12,524 nucleotides of DNA from an uncultured Clostridia bacterium (GTDB taxonomy: Bacteria > Bacillota > Clostridia > Lachnospirales > CAG-274). The notes under the pieces were generated by a model. That model worked only from the letters and a program-made list of their open reading frames with translations. It searched no databases and was not told where the DNA came from. The number at the start of each line of letters is the position of its first letter. Positions within the stretch are counted from its first letter, which is position 1. Positions 1 through 5,907 of this stretch are shown one piece after another. The stretch lies in the NCBI GenBank assembly GCA_947589405.1, contig CANQBT010000056.1, positions 1 through 12,524 on the forward strand, written 5' to 3'. The position numbers and the translations under genes are program-made.

Positions 1-375
1 CTTCATTTTCAGAAGGAATACCCTCAGGGCAAGCTCGTAAGAGTTGTAAAAGGAAAGGTCTTTGACGTAGCTGTGGATCTCAGAGCCAAAAGCAAAACCT
101 ACGGCAAATGGTTCGGAGTAGAGCTAAGCGAAGAAAACAAAAAGCAGTTCTATATACCTGAAGGCTTTGCACACGGCTTTGTGGTGCTCAGCGATGTTGC
201 GGAATTTGCATATAAATGCACCGACTTCTATCATCCGGGAGATGAAGGCGGTCTTGCATGGAACGATCCCGACATTGGCATAGACTGGCCTGTTGAAGAT
301 ACTTCAAAGCTTATACTTTCCGAAAAGGATAAAAATTGGAAGGGACTTAAAGATACGTTTAAATTCCAAAATTAA
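1..375 (+). CDS. rfbC: dTDP-4-dehydrorhamnose 3,5-epimerase, 3' part only
   Basis: The frame is open from base 1 to the TAA at 373-375, so the window cuts the gene and only about 124 C-terminal residues are seen. The first residues read LHFQ, the conserved RmlC motif whose His is the catalytic base. Further on come FYIPEGFAHGF, FAYKCTDFY and HPGDEGGLAWNDPDIGIDW, all typical of the RmlC cupin core and its C-terminal strand. Family members are about 180-190 residues, so roughly 60 N-terminal residues are missing. The enzyme epimerises C3 and C5 of dTDP-4-keto-6-deoxyglucose in dTDP-L-rhamnose synthesis, for cell-surface polysaccharide. An internal ATG at 73 is not the start because the motif lies before it. 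Other rml genes probably lie upstream, but this is inferred. A homologous dTDP-sugar epimerase with a different end product cannot be excluded. Confidence 0.93.
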   Translation, partial: LHFQKEYPQGKLVRVVKGKVFDVAVDLRAKSKTYGKWFGVELSEENKKQFYIPEGFAHGFVVLSDVAEFAYKCTDFYHPGDEGGLAWNDPDIGIDWPVEDTSKLILSEKDKNWKGLKDTFKFQN

Positions 376-382
376 TAAAAGG

Positions 383-408
383 AGAGACCGTGCAGGTCTC
401 TTTTTTTA
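383..408 (+). terminator. Intrinsic terminator after rfbC
   Basis: Stem AGAGACC (383-389) pairs with GGTCTCT (395-401) across the 5-base loop GTGCA, and a run of seven T follows from 401. It begins 8 bases after the rfbC stop and should end that operon before the XRE promoter. Confidence 0.85.
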
Positions 409-435
409 TATATGAAATGTCAAAAAAATAAAAAA

Positions 436-498
436 TGTAAAGTATACTTGACATTTATAAAATATATGCTATAATAAAAATGTAAAGCAAACTTTACA
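436..498. promoter_or_regulatory. Paired palindromic operator around the XRE promoter
   Basis: Two copies of one dyad, TGTAAAG-N4-CTTTACA, lie 45 bp apart centre to centre. Site 1 (436-453) is TGTAAAG TATA CTTGACA, with a single mismatch that makes its right arm overlap the -35 hexamer. Site 2 (481-498) is TGTAAAG CAAA CTTTACA with perfect 7-bp arms and ends just before the ribosome binding site. The sites flank the -10 box, so a bound repressor would block both polymerase binding and clearance. The obvious candidate ligand is the XRE protein encoded directly downstream, which is inference. Confidence 0.72.
448..475 (+). promoter_or_regulatory. Sigma-A promoter of the XRE/membrane-protein operon
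   Basis: A consensus -35 TTGACA (448-453) and consensus -10 TATAAT (470-475) are separated by 16 bp, with an extended -10 TG at 467-468. Transcription should start near 482, inside the second palindrome. Confidence 0.8.
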
Positions 499-512
499 CA
501 GGAGGTGATAGC

Positions 513-710
513 TTGAATAACAGAATAAAGGAGCTGAGAAAACAAAACAAAATAACCCAGGAGGCTCTGGCTGAGGCTCTTTCCGTTACAAGACAGACTA
601 TTATTTCCCTTGAAAACGGAAAATACAACGCCTCATTGCAGCTGGCATACAAGCTGGCAAAATTTTTTGGAGTAAAAATAGAAGATGTGTTTATATTTGA
701 GGAGGAATAA
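513..710 (+). CDS. Small XRE/Cro-type transcriptional regulator
   Basis: A 65-residue protein that is almost only a helix-turn-helix. The HTH covers about residues 14-36 (TQEALAEALSVTRQTIISLE), with Q16, the LSVTRQTI turn and ENG, followed by a short helix region ending in FGVKIEDVF. This is the compact XRE class seen across Firmicutes, often beside a small membrane protein. Translation starts at TTG 513: AGGAGGTGAT (500-509) sits at correct spacing and no ATG offers a better fit. The last codons carry the ribosome binding site of the next gene, which starts 2 bases after the stop, so the two are co-translated. Two palindromes at the promoter suggest autorepression. There is no ligand-binding domain, so any signal would come through the DNA-binding domain itself or the membrane partner. 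Confidence 0.9.
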   Translation: MNNRIKELRKQNKITQEALAEALSVTRQTIISLENGKYNASLQLAYKLAKFFGVKIEDVFIFEEE

Positions 711-712
711 AT

Positions 713-1135
713 ATGGACTGCAAAAAGAAAGTAAGAAACAATATGATCATGGCGGTCATATACATAATACTTGGCTTAGCGCTTATAATATGCGCCTGTG
801 TTGTCAGCAGCAAGGTAGATACAGGCTATATTTCATCACTAGGCAGCTGCTTTACAATACTGGGATTTGCCATGCTGGTAAAATTCATAAGAATAAAAAG
901 AGATCCCGAGCTTATGCGCAAATTTGAGATAACCTTAAAAGACGAAAGAAACAGAATGATCTCGGATAAGGCAAAGGTATACACATTTGCAGTATACTCT
1001 GTAGGCGCAGCAATAGCTGTTATAATATGCGGCGTTTTCTATATGAAAGCGGAAGCCATTATAATAGCATGTAACCTTTGCGCTCTTGTGCTGCTGTATA
1101 TAATATTTACTGTGATACTGCATAAAAAATATTGA
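713..1135 (+). CDS. Small four-helix membrane protein paired with XRE regulator
   Basis: A 140-residue protein with no recognised catalytic motif. Hydrophobic segments lie at about residues 10-30, 42-60, 90-108 and 112-136, giving a likely N-in, C-in four-helix topology. A charged cytoplasmic loop (about 61-88) contains KDERNRMISDKA, a short motif I associate with small uncharacterised (DUF2178-like) membrane proteins encoded beside XRE repressors. The ATG is at 713, with AGGAGG at 700-705 inside the end of the upstream regulator gene. The tight coupling suggests that it modulates the repressor or shares its function, for example in envelope stress or a stress/immunity module, but the sequence does not show this. 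The family assignment is tentative; the membrane nature is clear. Confidence 0.82.
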   Translation: MDCKKKVRNNMIMAVIYIILGLALIICACVVSSKVDTGYISSLGSCFTILGFAMLVKFIRIKRDPELMRKFEITLKDERNRMISDKAKVYTFAVYSVGAAIAVIICGVFYMKAEAIIIACNLCALVLLYIIFTVILHKKY

Positions 1136-1171
1136 GGTCGAACCACGCTAAACACAAATTTGCAAAAAAGG

Positions 1172-1223
1172 AAACTGTCGCAACAGCTTTTTTTCTTTAA
1201 AGCTTAGTGCGACAGCTTTTTTT
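1172..1223. terminator. Bidirectional terminator between convergent operons
   Basis: The outer stem CTGTCGCA (1175-1182)/TGCGACAG (1208-1215) encloses an inner stem AGCTTT (1185-1190)/AAAGCT (1199-1204). Seven T follow at 1217-1223 for the plus strand. On the other side, A-rich 1162-1174 gives a U-rich tail for minus-strand transcripts. The word ACAGCTTTTTTT occurs twice, at 1183-1194 and 1212-1223. The T tract runs into the stop codon of the minus-strand ABC permease. Confidence 0.82.
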
Positions 1224-2025
1224 ATAATAAATTCAGATGATTTTTCAATATATATGATGTAACGAGCCAATAGACCAAAACAGTAAATATATTAATAAGA
1301 GTATACTTAGCCGTTGAAGATATGGCAAAGGCTATAAGCTGATTAGGGTCGGCGCCTGCGGGCAACGCTATTCCCATGACCTTTGCAGCCATGTACTGAA
1401 ACAGAATGCTCAAAGCGAATATCACAACAAAGCTTATAAGTATAATACAATTTCTGAAAGAGTTGGACATCTGTCCTATCATCTGTGACAAAAAGCAGAG
1501 CGTCACTATTACGGTAATGGCAGTAGCTATATAAAAGCCTACCGATATGATAAGTCTTGGCATACTTATATGGATATTGTTGTTTATGCTGACATCTGTT
1601 ATTGCCCTTACAAGTGTTTCAAATATCTCTGTCTGTACCATTACTACAGACACAACGCCGATTGCCATAAGCACAATTATAATACTCCAGAAAAGTGAAA
1701 CTATTATTTTGCTGAGCACTATTTCAAAGCTTGATACAGGGAGCATATTCGTAAACTGACCCTGAGGAGAAAGAATATTCTCGTCAAACCATTGAGCCTG
1801 GCGCACAATGGCAACAATAGCGGTAAGGAAGCCTAAGGCGCCCAGAAAGCCTGCTGCCGCAAACTTTATTATACTGCCTATGTAGAAATCCGAATTGCCG
1901 AAAGCCGCCATAAAGGCATCGCTCCACAAAAACCGTACAAAAAAAGCAAATATACATATGAGCACAATATAGCCCCACAGCCTTTTTATAGTAGCCTTAA
2001 GATCATAATATATAAGATTAAGCAC
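1222..2025 (-). CDS. ABC-2 type transporter permease
   Basis: A 267-residue integral membrane protein with about six hydrophobic segments, near residues 18-38, 52-72, 104-130, 158-182, 192-214 and 240-262. The N-terminus MLNLIYYDLKATIKRLW is the usual amphipathic lead-in of ABC-2 exporters, and the loop after helix 2 (PQGQFTNMLPVSSFEIVLSK) matches the cytoplasmic coupling loop that contacts the ATPase, often seen as LP(V/I)S..E...SK. The start is GTG at 2025, with AAGGAGG (minus strand, 2035-2041) 9 bases upstream, and it overlaps the end of the ATPase gene by 8 bases, indicating translational coupling. The pair presumably forms a 2+2 exporter in the cytoplasmic membrane. The substrate cannot be told; BcrB/EcsB/YtrC-like exporters of lipids, peptides or antibiotics are possibilities. 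Confidence 0.85.
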   Translation of the reverse strand: MLNLIYYDLKATIKRLWGYIVLICIFAFFVRFLWSDAFMAAFGNSDFYIGSIIKFAAAGFLGALGFLTAIVAIVRQAQWFDENILSPQGQFTNMLPVSSFEIVLSKIIVSLFWSIIIVLMAIGVVSVVMVQTEIFETLVRAITDVSINNNIHISMPRLIISVGFYIATAITVIVTLCFLSQMIGQMSNSFRNCIILISFVVIFALSILFQYMAAKVMGIALPAGADPNQLIAFAISSTAKYTLINIFTVLVYWLVTSYILKNHLNLL

Positions 2026-2827
2026 GTCTGTATACCTCCTTATATAAGGCGCTTACGCTGTTGCCGTACTTTTCCTCAAAGCTCATTTTATCGGCGGAGA
2101 TGTATATTTCTCCGTTTCTTATGAATATCGCCTTATCCAGCATATCGTCAAGCCCTGCTGCGACCTGTGTAAGTATTATAACAGCGCCGTACTTCTTGCA
2201 GCCTGACATTATCTGTATGAGATCATCTCTATACTTAGGATCCGCATGCACAAGAGGATCGTCAAATACATACAGAGGAACTCTGCGGCATGACACCACT
2301 ATTGTTTCCACTATCTGCACCGCTGTGGAAGAAAGGTTCTCAAACTTTGTCTTTGGCGAGATCTTGAAATGCTTAAGAAGCTTGAAGGCTCTCTTGTAGC
2401 TGAAATCCTTGAAAAATCTGCTGTACTGAGTGAGAAGCTCCGATACGCTGCTGTCATATTTCACAAAGGGCAGCTCGGGAAGATAGCTTACCAATGAATT
2501 TGTGCTTCTGCCTGCCTGTCTGCCTATTATTGTGACGATTCCCTTTCCCGGAGGGATAAGTCCGCATATTATTTTGGCGAGAGTCGTTTTACCGTTATTC
2601 TCAGGAGCCAGTATCACCACAGCGTCACCCTTATTGGCAGTAATACTGCAATTGTTCAGGACCTTTTTCAATCCGAATTTTTTTTCTACCTTAGTACATT
2701 TGAGAACCACCTTTGGCTTCTTATGTACCGAGTCGATTACGCCTACATTTTTCTCTTTGCGGTTATGCTTTGCTTCAGGCTTTTCTATATCCTTTTGTAC
2801 TTTTTTATTTTCATCGGCAAAGGTCAT
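2018..2827 (-). CDS. ABC transporter ATP-binding protein with degenerate motifs
   Basis: A 269-residue ABC nucleotide-binding domain with a Lys/Glu-rich N-terminal extension of about 38 residues; the cassette starts near VVLKCTKVEKKFG. Walker A is APENNGKT (74-81): the first Gly is Ala and the loop is unusual, but the key GKT remains. The Q-loop region reads YLPELPF (115-121). The signature LSGGQ is replaced by LSSTA (165-169). Walker B reads LYVFDDP (185-191), with Asp190 where the catalytic Glu normally stands. The D-loop is HAD (194-196), and the switch His is Gln221 in IILTQ. The fold is therefore recognisable but several hydrolysis residues are altered. The start at ATG 2827 has AAGGAG (2836-2841) at 8 bases. 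It is the first gene of a two-gene operon with the permease. Confidence 0.87.
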   Translation of the reverse strand: MTFADENKKVQKDIEKPEAKHNRKEKNVGVIDSVHKKPKVVLKCTKVEKKFGLKKVLNNCSITANKGDAVVILAPENNGKTTLAKIICGLIPPGKGIVTIIGRQAGRSTNSLVSYLPELPFVKYDSSVSELLTQYSRFFKDFSYKRAFKLLKHFKISPKTKFENLSSTAVQIVETIVVSCRRVPLYVFDDPLVHADPKYRDDLIQIMSGCKKYGAVIILTQVAAGLDDMLDKAIFIRNGEIYISADKMSFEEKYGNSVSALYKEVYRRA

Positions 2828-2879
2828 ATTCCCAGCTCCTTGATCTTATAGTCTTACAGTCAAGACATTATATATATAC

Positions 2880-2908
2880 ATAATACTATAAATTTAAACA
2901 AAATGCAA
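2880..2908 (-). promoter_or_regulatory. Promoter of the ABC exporter operon
   Basis: Read on the minus strand, TTGCAT (2908-2903) is followed after 17 bp by TATTAT (2885-2880). The predicted start is about 45 bases before the ATPase ATG. The surrounding DNA is very AT-rich, which lowers confidence. Confidence 0.5.
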
Positions 2909-2953
2909 GAAATTTGTTATAACATGGAAAATGCAGCCATTGTACTGCCGTAC

Positions 2954-2982
2954 TTGACTATTTGCTTTTTTGCGCTTAAAAT
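2954..2982 (+). promoter_or_regulatory. Promoter of the GNAT gene
   Basis: TTGACT (2954-2959), a 17-bp spacer and TAAAAT (2977-2982) fit a sigma-A promoter. It is divergent from the ABC promoter, with about 45 bp between the two -35 boxes, and would give a leader of roughly 65 bases before the ATG. Confidence 0.5.
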
Positions 2983-3052
2983 AAACATAAGAATTTTTAT
3001 CTGAATAAAAGGGTATCGATATTGAAGGTAAATACGAAAGAAGGCGTACCTT

Positions 3053-3571
3053 ATGATAAGACCGGCGGTGCCGAAGGATATAGACGCAGTAGAAAAGGGC
3101 TACAACGAGCTTCTGTTATATGAAAAGGAAAACGGTACCTCCTCCAACTGGGTGTACGGTCTGTACCCTGTAAGGGAAACGGCGGAAAACGCCTTGAGAG
3201 AAGGGGCTCTTTATGTTGCCGAAGAGGACGGCATTATCTGCGGAAGCGCTGTGCTCAATCAGCATCAGCCTCAGGAATATAAAAAAGGCAGCTGGAAATA
3301 TGAAGCAGATGAAAATAATGTGCTTGTGATACATACATTGTGCATAGCGCCCTCCTACAAGGGCAGAGGGCTGGGAACGGCTTTTGTAAAATATGCCGAA
3401 GAGCTTGCTTTAAAAATGAACTGTACAGTCATACGCTTTGACACATGGGCAGGAAATACCGCAGCGGCTTCCCTTTATGCTAAGCTTGGATATGAAAACG
3501 CAGGAGGAGCCGACGCAATGCTTGCAGGAGTTATTCCCGAAAAACAGATATTTTTTGAAAAAAAGCTTTAA
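3053..3571 (+). CDS. GNAT-family N-acetyltransferase
   Basis: A 172-residue single-domain acetyl-CoA-dependent acyltransferase. The opening IRPAVPKDIDAVEKGYNELL is the usual GNAT first strand and helix. Motif A is LCIAPSYKGRGLGTAFVKYAEE, where K103-G-R-G-L-G108 is the pyrophosphate-binding Q/RxxGxG/A loop, and motif B contains NTAAASLYAKLGYE (135-148), with the Tyr often acting as general acid. The ATG at 3053 is preceded by a modest GAAAGAAGG 8 bases away. The substrate is unknown; these enzymes acetylate small amines, antibiotics or protein N-termini. Its stop overlaps the stop of the opposing flavoprotein gene by 4 bases, and no hairpin separates them. Confidence 0.88.
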   Translation: MIRPAVPKDIDAVEKGYNELLLYEKENGTSSNWVYGLYPVRETAENALREGALYVAEEDGIICGSAVLNQHQPQEYKKGSWKYEADENNVLVIHTLCIAPSYKGRGLGTAFVKYAEELALKMNCTVIRFDTWAGNTAAASLYAKLGYENAGGADAMLAGVIPEKQIFFEKKL

Positions 3572-4095
3572 GCCTTGTTCATAATATCGGACATTATATT
3601 TACGGCTTCTACTGCCTTACTGTCCTCATGGGAAGGAAGCCTTCCCGTGTTAAGGCTTCTGACATAGGCTATTACCTGTGTATTCCAGCTTTTGAGCATT
3701 ATTCGCATAGTCTTTTCCGCATCTGCGGAATTTATAACGGTATCTCCTCCTCCCGTGACTATTATCCCTCCTCTTTTGGGCTTTACATTCCTTTTGCTGT
3801 TGAATATTATCTGATTCCTGGACATAAGGCACATAAGAGGACCCGAAGGCTGATTGTAATGCAAAGGCGTAGCCAGTATTATATTGTCATATTCATCTAT
3901 TTTATTTATTAATTTCGATGCGTCATCTTCAAAAATACACAGACCTTCCCTGCACCTTCCGCAGTCTATACACGGACTGAAGCTCATATCATATACGTTC
4001 AGCATATCAGAAATGCCCTTTAGCTTAAGCATTTTTATTAAATTGCCTGTATTACCGTCGGTTTTAGGAGAACCGTTTATAATAAGCGTTTTCAT
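3568..4095 (-). CDS. NAD(P)H-dependent FMN/iron-sulfur flavoprotein family oxidoreductase
   Basis: A 175-residue flavodoxin-fold protein. MKTLIINGSPKTDGNT is the FMN-phosphate-binding loop (NGSPK, residues 7-11). The compact cysteine motif CIDCGRCREGLC gives C42-x2-C45-x2-C48-x4-C53, the spacing of the 4Fe-4S site in iron-sulfur flavoproteins (Isf). LATPLHYNQPSGPLM contacts the flavin ring, and VTGGGD follows near residue 112. I place the start at ATG 4095, not the upstream possibility at 4140, because the family begins exactly with this strand and GAGGGTGAT lies just before it on the minus strand. Such proteins move electrons from NAD(P)H or ferredoxin to quinones, nitro compounds or oxygen species. 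The electron partner cannot be told. The Cys motif also occurs in relatives whose cluster has not been shown. Confidence 0.85.
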   Translation of the reverse strand: MKTLIINGSPKTDGNTGNLIKMLKLKGISDMLNVYDMSFSPCIDCGRCREGLCIFEDDASKLINKIDEYDNIILATPLHYNQPSGPLMCLMSRNQIIFNSKRNVKPKRGGIIVTGGGDTVINSADAEKTMRIMLKSWNTQVIAYVRSLNTGRLPSHEDSKAVEAVNIMSDIMNKA

Positions 4096-4111
4096 ATTGA
4101 TCACCCTCTTA

Positions 4112-4140
4112 ATTTTATCACACATTATAACTAAAGACAA
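4112..4140 (-). promoter_or_regulatory. Promoter of the flavoprotein gene
   Basis: On the minus strand, TTGTCT (4140-4135), 17 bp and TAAAAT (4117-4112) fit a sigma-A promoter, with the start of transcription just upstream of the ribosome binding site. Confidence 0.5.
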
Positions 4141-4148
4141 ATTTTTTA

Positions 4149-4177
4149 TTGTATAACATTTAAAAATAATATATACT
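4149..4177 (+). promoter_or_regulatory. Promoter of the folate operon
   Basis: TTGTAT (4149-4154), a 17-bp spacer and TATACT (4172-4177). The predicted start near 4184 leaves a leader of only about 17 bases, so no riboswitch could sit in it. It is divergent from the flavoprotein promoter. Confidence 0.45.
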
Positions 4178-4200
4178 TATTATTATTGGGAAGTGATATT

Positions 4201-5868
4201 ATGAATTACAACGAGGCTCTTGGATTTATACATAAAGCTCAGGGTATAAGACCCGGTCTGGATACTATGAATACCCTTCTTGAGGCAATGGACAGTCCAC
4301 ACAAAAGGCTAAAGGCAATACACATAGCAGGCACAAACGGAAAAGGCTCTGTGGGAGCCTTTATAAACGAAGGCCTTATTGCGGCAGGCTATAATACGGG
4401 ACGATACAGCTCACCTGCCATATTCGAGCCAAGAGATATACTTTCATACAACAATGTGCCAATAAGCCAAAGCGATTTTGCGGAAGCTGTTTTTGCAGTA
4501 CAGAAGGCTTGTAAGGCAACAGGGGCATCGCCTACCCCCTTTGAGATAGAAACGGCAGCGGCATTTTACTGGCTGGACAAAATGCATTGTGATTTTGCAG
4601 TAATAGAAGCAGGCATGGGCGGAAGGCTTGACGCCACAAACACAGTTGATAAAATAATGGCGGTCATCACTCCCATAGCCCTAGACCACCAAGCCTTTTT
4701 GGGAAACACATTGGAGGAAATAGCCCAAGAAAAAGCCGGTATAATAAAGGATCTGTGTATATCCGCACCTCAGCTCGACAGCGTAAGGGACATACTGGAG
4801 AGAAAAAGCAGCAAAATAATATTTGCAGGCAAGCCCCAAAATATTGTATACGAAAAAAACAGAACTCTTTTTGATTATAAAGACATTAAAAATATTTCCA
4901 TTCCTCTGCTTGGCAAAAACCAGACAGACAACGCTGCTCTTGCAATTGAAGTGCTGAAACATCTCGGCATCGAATTTAAAAATGAAACTTCATTTATGAA
5001 TACAATATGGCGCTGCCGATTTGAAAGGCTTTGGGACAGACCCTCCGTATTTGCAGACGGTGCTCACAACCCTCATGGCGCCTATTCTCTTGCGGAAAAT
5101 ATAAAGCTATACAAAAAAGAGGGGAGTCTTGCACTTGTGACAGGCGTGCTGGCAGACAAGGACTACGGTAAAATGGCTGAAATAATGGGACCCCTTGCCG
5201 ACAAGGTATATACCGTCACTCCCAACAGCCCAAGAGCCTTAGACGCTGAAATACTGAGCAGCCGCTACAGCCAATATTGCAGCTCGGAGCCTTTAAAAAG
5301 CATTGAAGCTGCTCTTGACAAGGCTTTGGATCATGACATGGTAGTTGTTTTCGGAACGTTTACAATAATGAAGGACGTATATGAATATTTCAGAGGTGAT
5401 GGCATGTACAACTCTGTTTTAAACAATTTAAAATTTAAAAGAGCTATGTCGGAAATAGAACGTCTTGAAAAAAACAGGAAATTCTGCCGACACAGCATTG
5501 AGCACAGCCTTGACGTAGCAAGAATAGCCTATATTATTTCACTTGAAAAAGGTCTTGATATAAGCAAGGATATTATATATACGGCTGCCCTTCTCCACGA
5601 TATAGGAAGAAGCCAAAAAGACGGAGAACACAATGTAAACAGCGCCAATATGGCAGAGGAGATAATGACAGAATGCGGATATTCTACCGAAAGCATAAGA
5701 CTTGTTTCGGAAGCGATACTATGTCACAGAGATAAAAGCAGCAGCGCCGAAAGTCTCAGAGATATACTTGGTATAGCCGACAAGGCGTCACGCCTGTGCT
5801 GGAGCTGCGAGGTCGAGGAAGAATGCCGCTGGAAAGCCGAAAACAAAAATCGATATATAGTTTATTGA
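4201..5868 (+). CDS. folC: Folylpolyglutamate/dihydrofolate synthase fused to HD-domain phosphohydrolase
   Basis: A 555-residue fusion. Residues 1-401 are a Mur-ligase-type FolC: P-loop GTNGKGS (44-50), the SSPAIFEPRD folate-site segment, EAGMGGRLDATN (136-147), the Lys of QEKAGI (K178, normally carbamylated), DHQAFLG, and DGAHNPHGA in the C-terminal domain. It joins glutamate to dihydropteroate and/or folates using ATP. Residues 402-555 are an HD domain with H435, H466-D467, H477, H509 and D527, in the metal-site order H-HD-H-H-D, ending in a Cys cluster C533-x2-C536-x5-C542-x-W. The start is ATG 4201 behind GGGAAGTGAT; a TTG at 4186 has no better site. At the junction AGAGGTGAT (5392-5400) and ATG 5404 form an ideal internal start. 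Separate FolC proteins usually end where this junction lies. Confidence 0.92.
   Translation: MNYNEALGFIHKAQGIRPGLDTMNTLLEAMDSPHKRLKAIHIAGTNGKGSVGAFINEGLIAAGYNTGRYSSPAIFEPRDILSYNNVPISQSDFAEAVFAVQKACKATGASPTPFEIETAAAFYWLDKMHCDFAVIEAGMGGRLDATNTVDKIMAVITPIALDHQAFLGNTLEEIAQEKAGIIKDLCISAPQLDSVRDILERKSSKIIFAGKPQNIVYEKNRTLFDYKDIKNISIPLLGKNQTDNAALAIEVLKHLGIEFKNETSFMNTIWRCRFERLWDRPSVFADGAHNPHGAYSLAENIKLYKKEGSLALVTGVLADKDYGKMAEIMGPLADKVYTVTPNSPRALDAEILSSRYSQYCSSEPLKSIEAALDKALDHDMVVVFGTFTIMKDVYEYFRGDGMYNSVLNNLKFKRAMSEIERLEKNRKFCRHSIEHSLDVARIAYIISLEKGLDISKDIIYTAALLHDIGRSQKDGEHNVNSANMAEEIMTECGYSTESIRLVSEAILCHRDKSSSAESLRDILGIADKASRLCWSCEVEEECRWKAENKNRYIVY
5392..5406 (+). promoter_or_regulatory. Internal Shine-Dalgarno and ATG at the FolC/HD junction
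   Basis: AGAGGTGAT (5392-5400) lies 7 bases (from the AGAGG core) before an in-frame ATG at 5404. Starting here would give a 154-residue stand-alone HD protein beginning MYNSVLNNLKFKRAM, the expected full N-terminus of that family. Confidence 0.6.
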
Positions 5869-5907
5869 TAAACTCAAAGCCTTATATTAAAACAGGAGGG
5901 CAATATA

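Noticed and set aside
685..927. An 80-codon plus-strand frame overlapping the XRE and membrane-protein genes
   Set aside because: It lies in another frame across two well-supported genes, has no ribosome site of its own and shows no family motif.
4096..4140. A 15-residue longer N-terminus of the flavoprotein
   Set aside because: The extension overlaps the predicted -10 and -35 boxes, and the flavodoxin fold begins exactly at MKTLIINGSPK with a ribosome site just before it.
4186..4200. TTG at 4186 as the start of folC
   Set aside because: It would place the start inside or before the Shine-Dalgarno-like GGGAAGTGAT. ATG 4201 follows that site and matches the usual FolC N-terminus.
4141..4200. 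A folate (THF) riboswitch in front of the folate operon
   Set aside because: The predicted leader is only about 17 bases and the AT-rich sequence upstream shows no conserved riboswitch stems.
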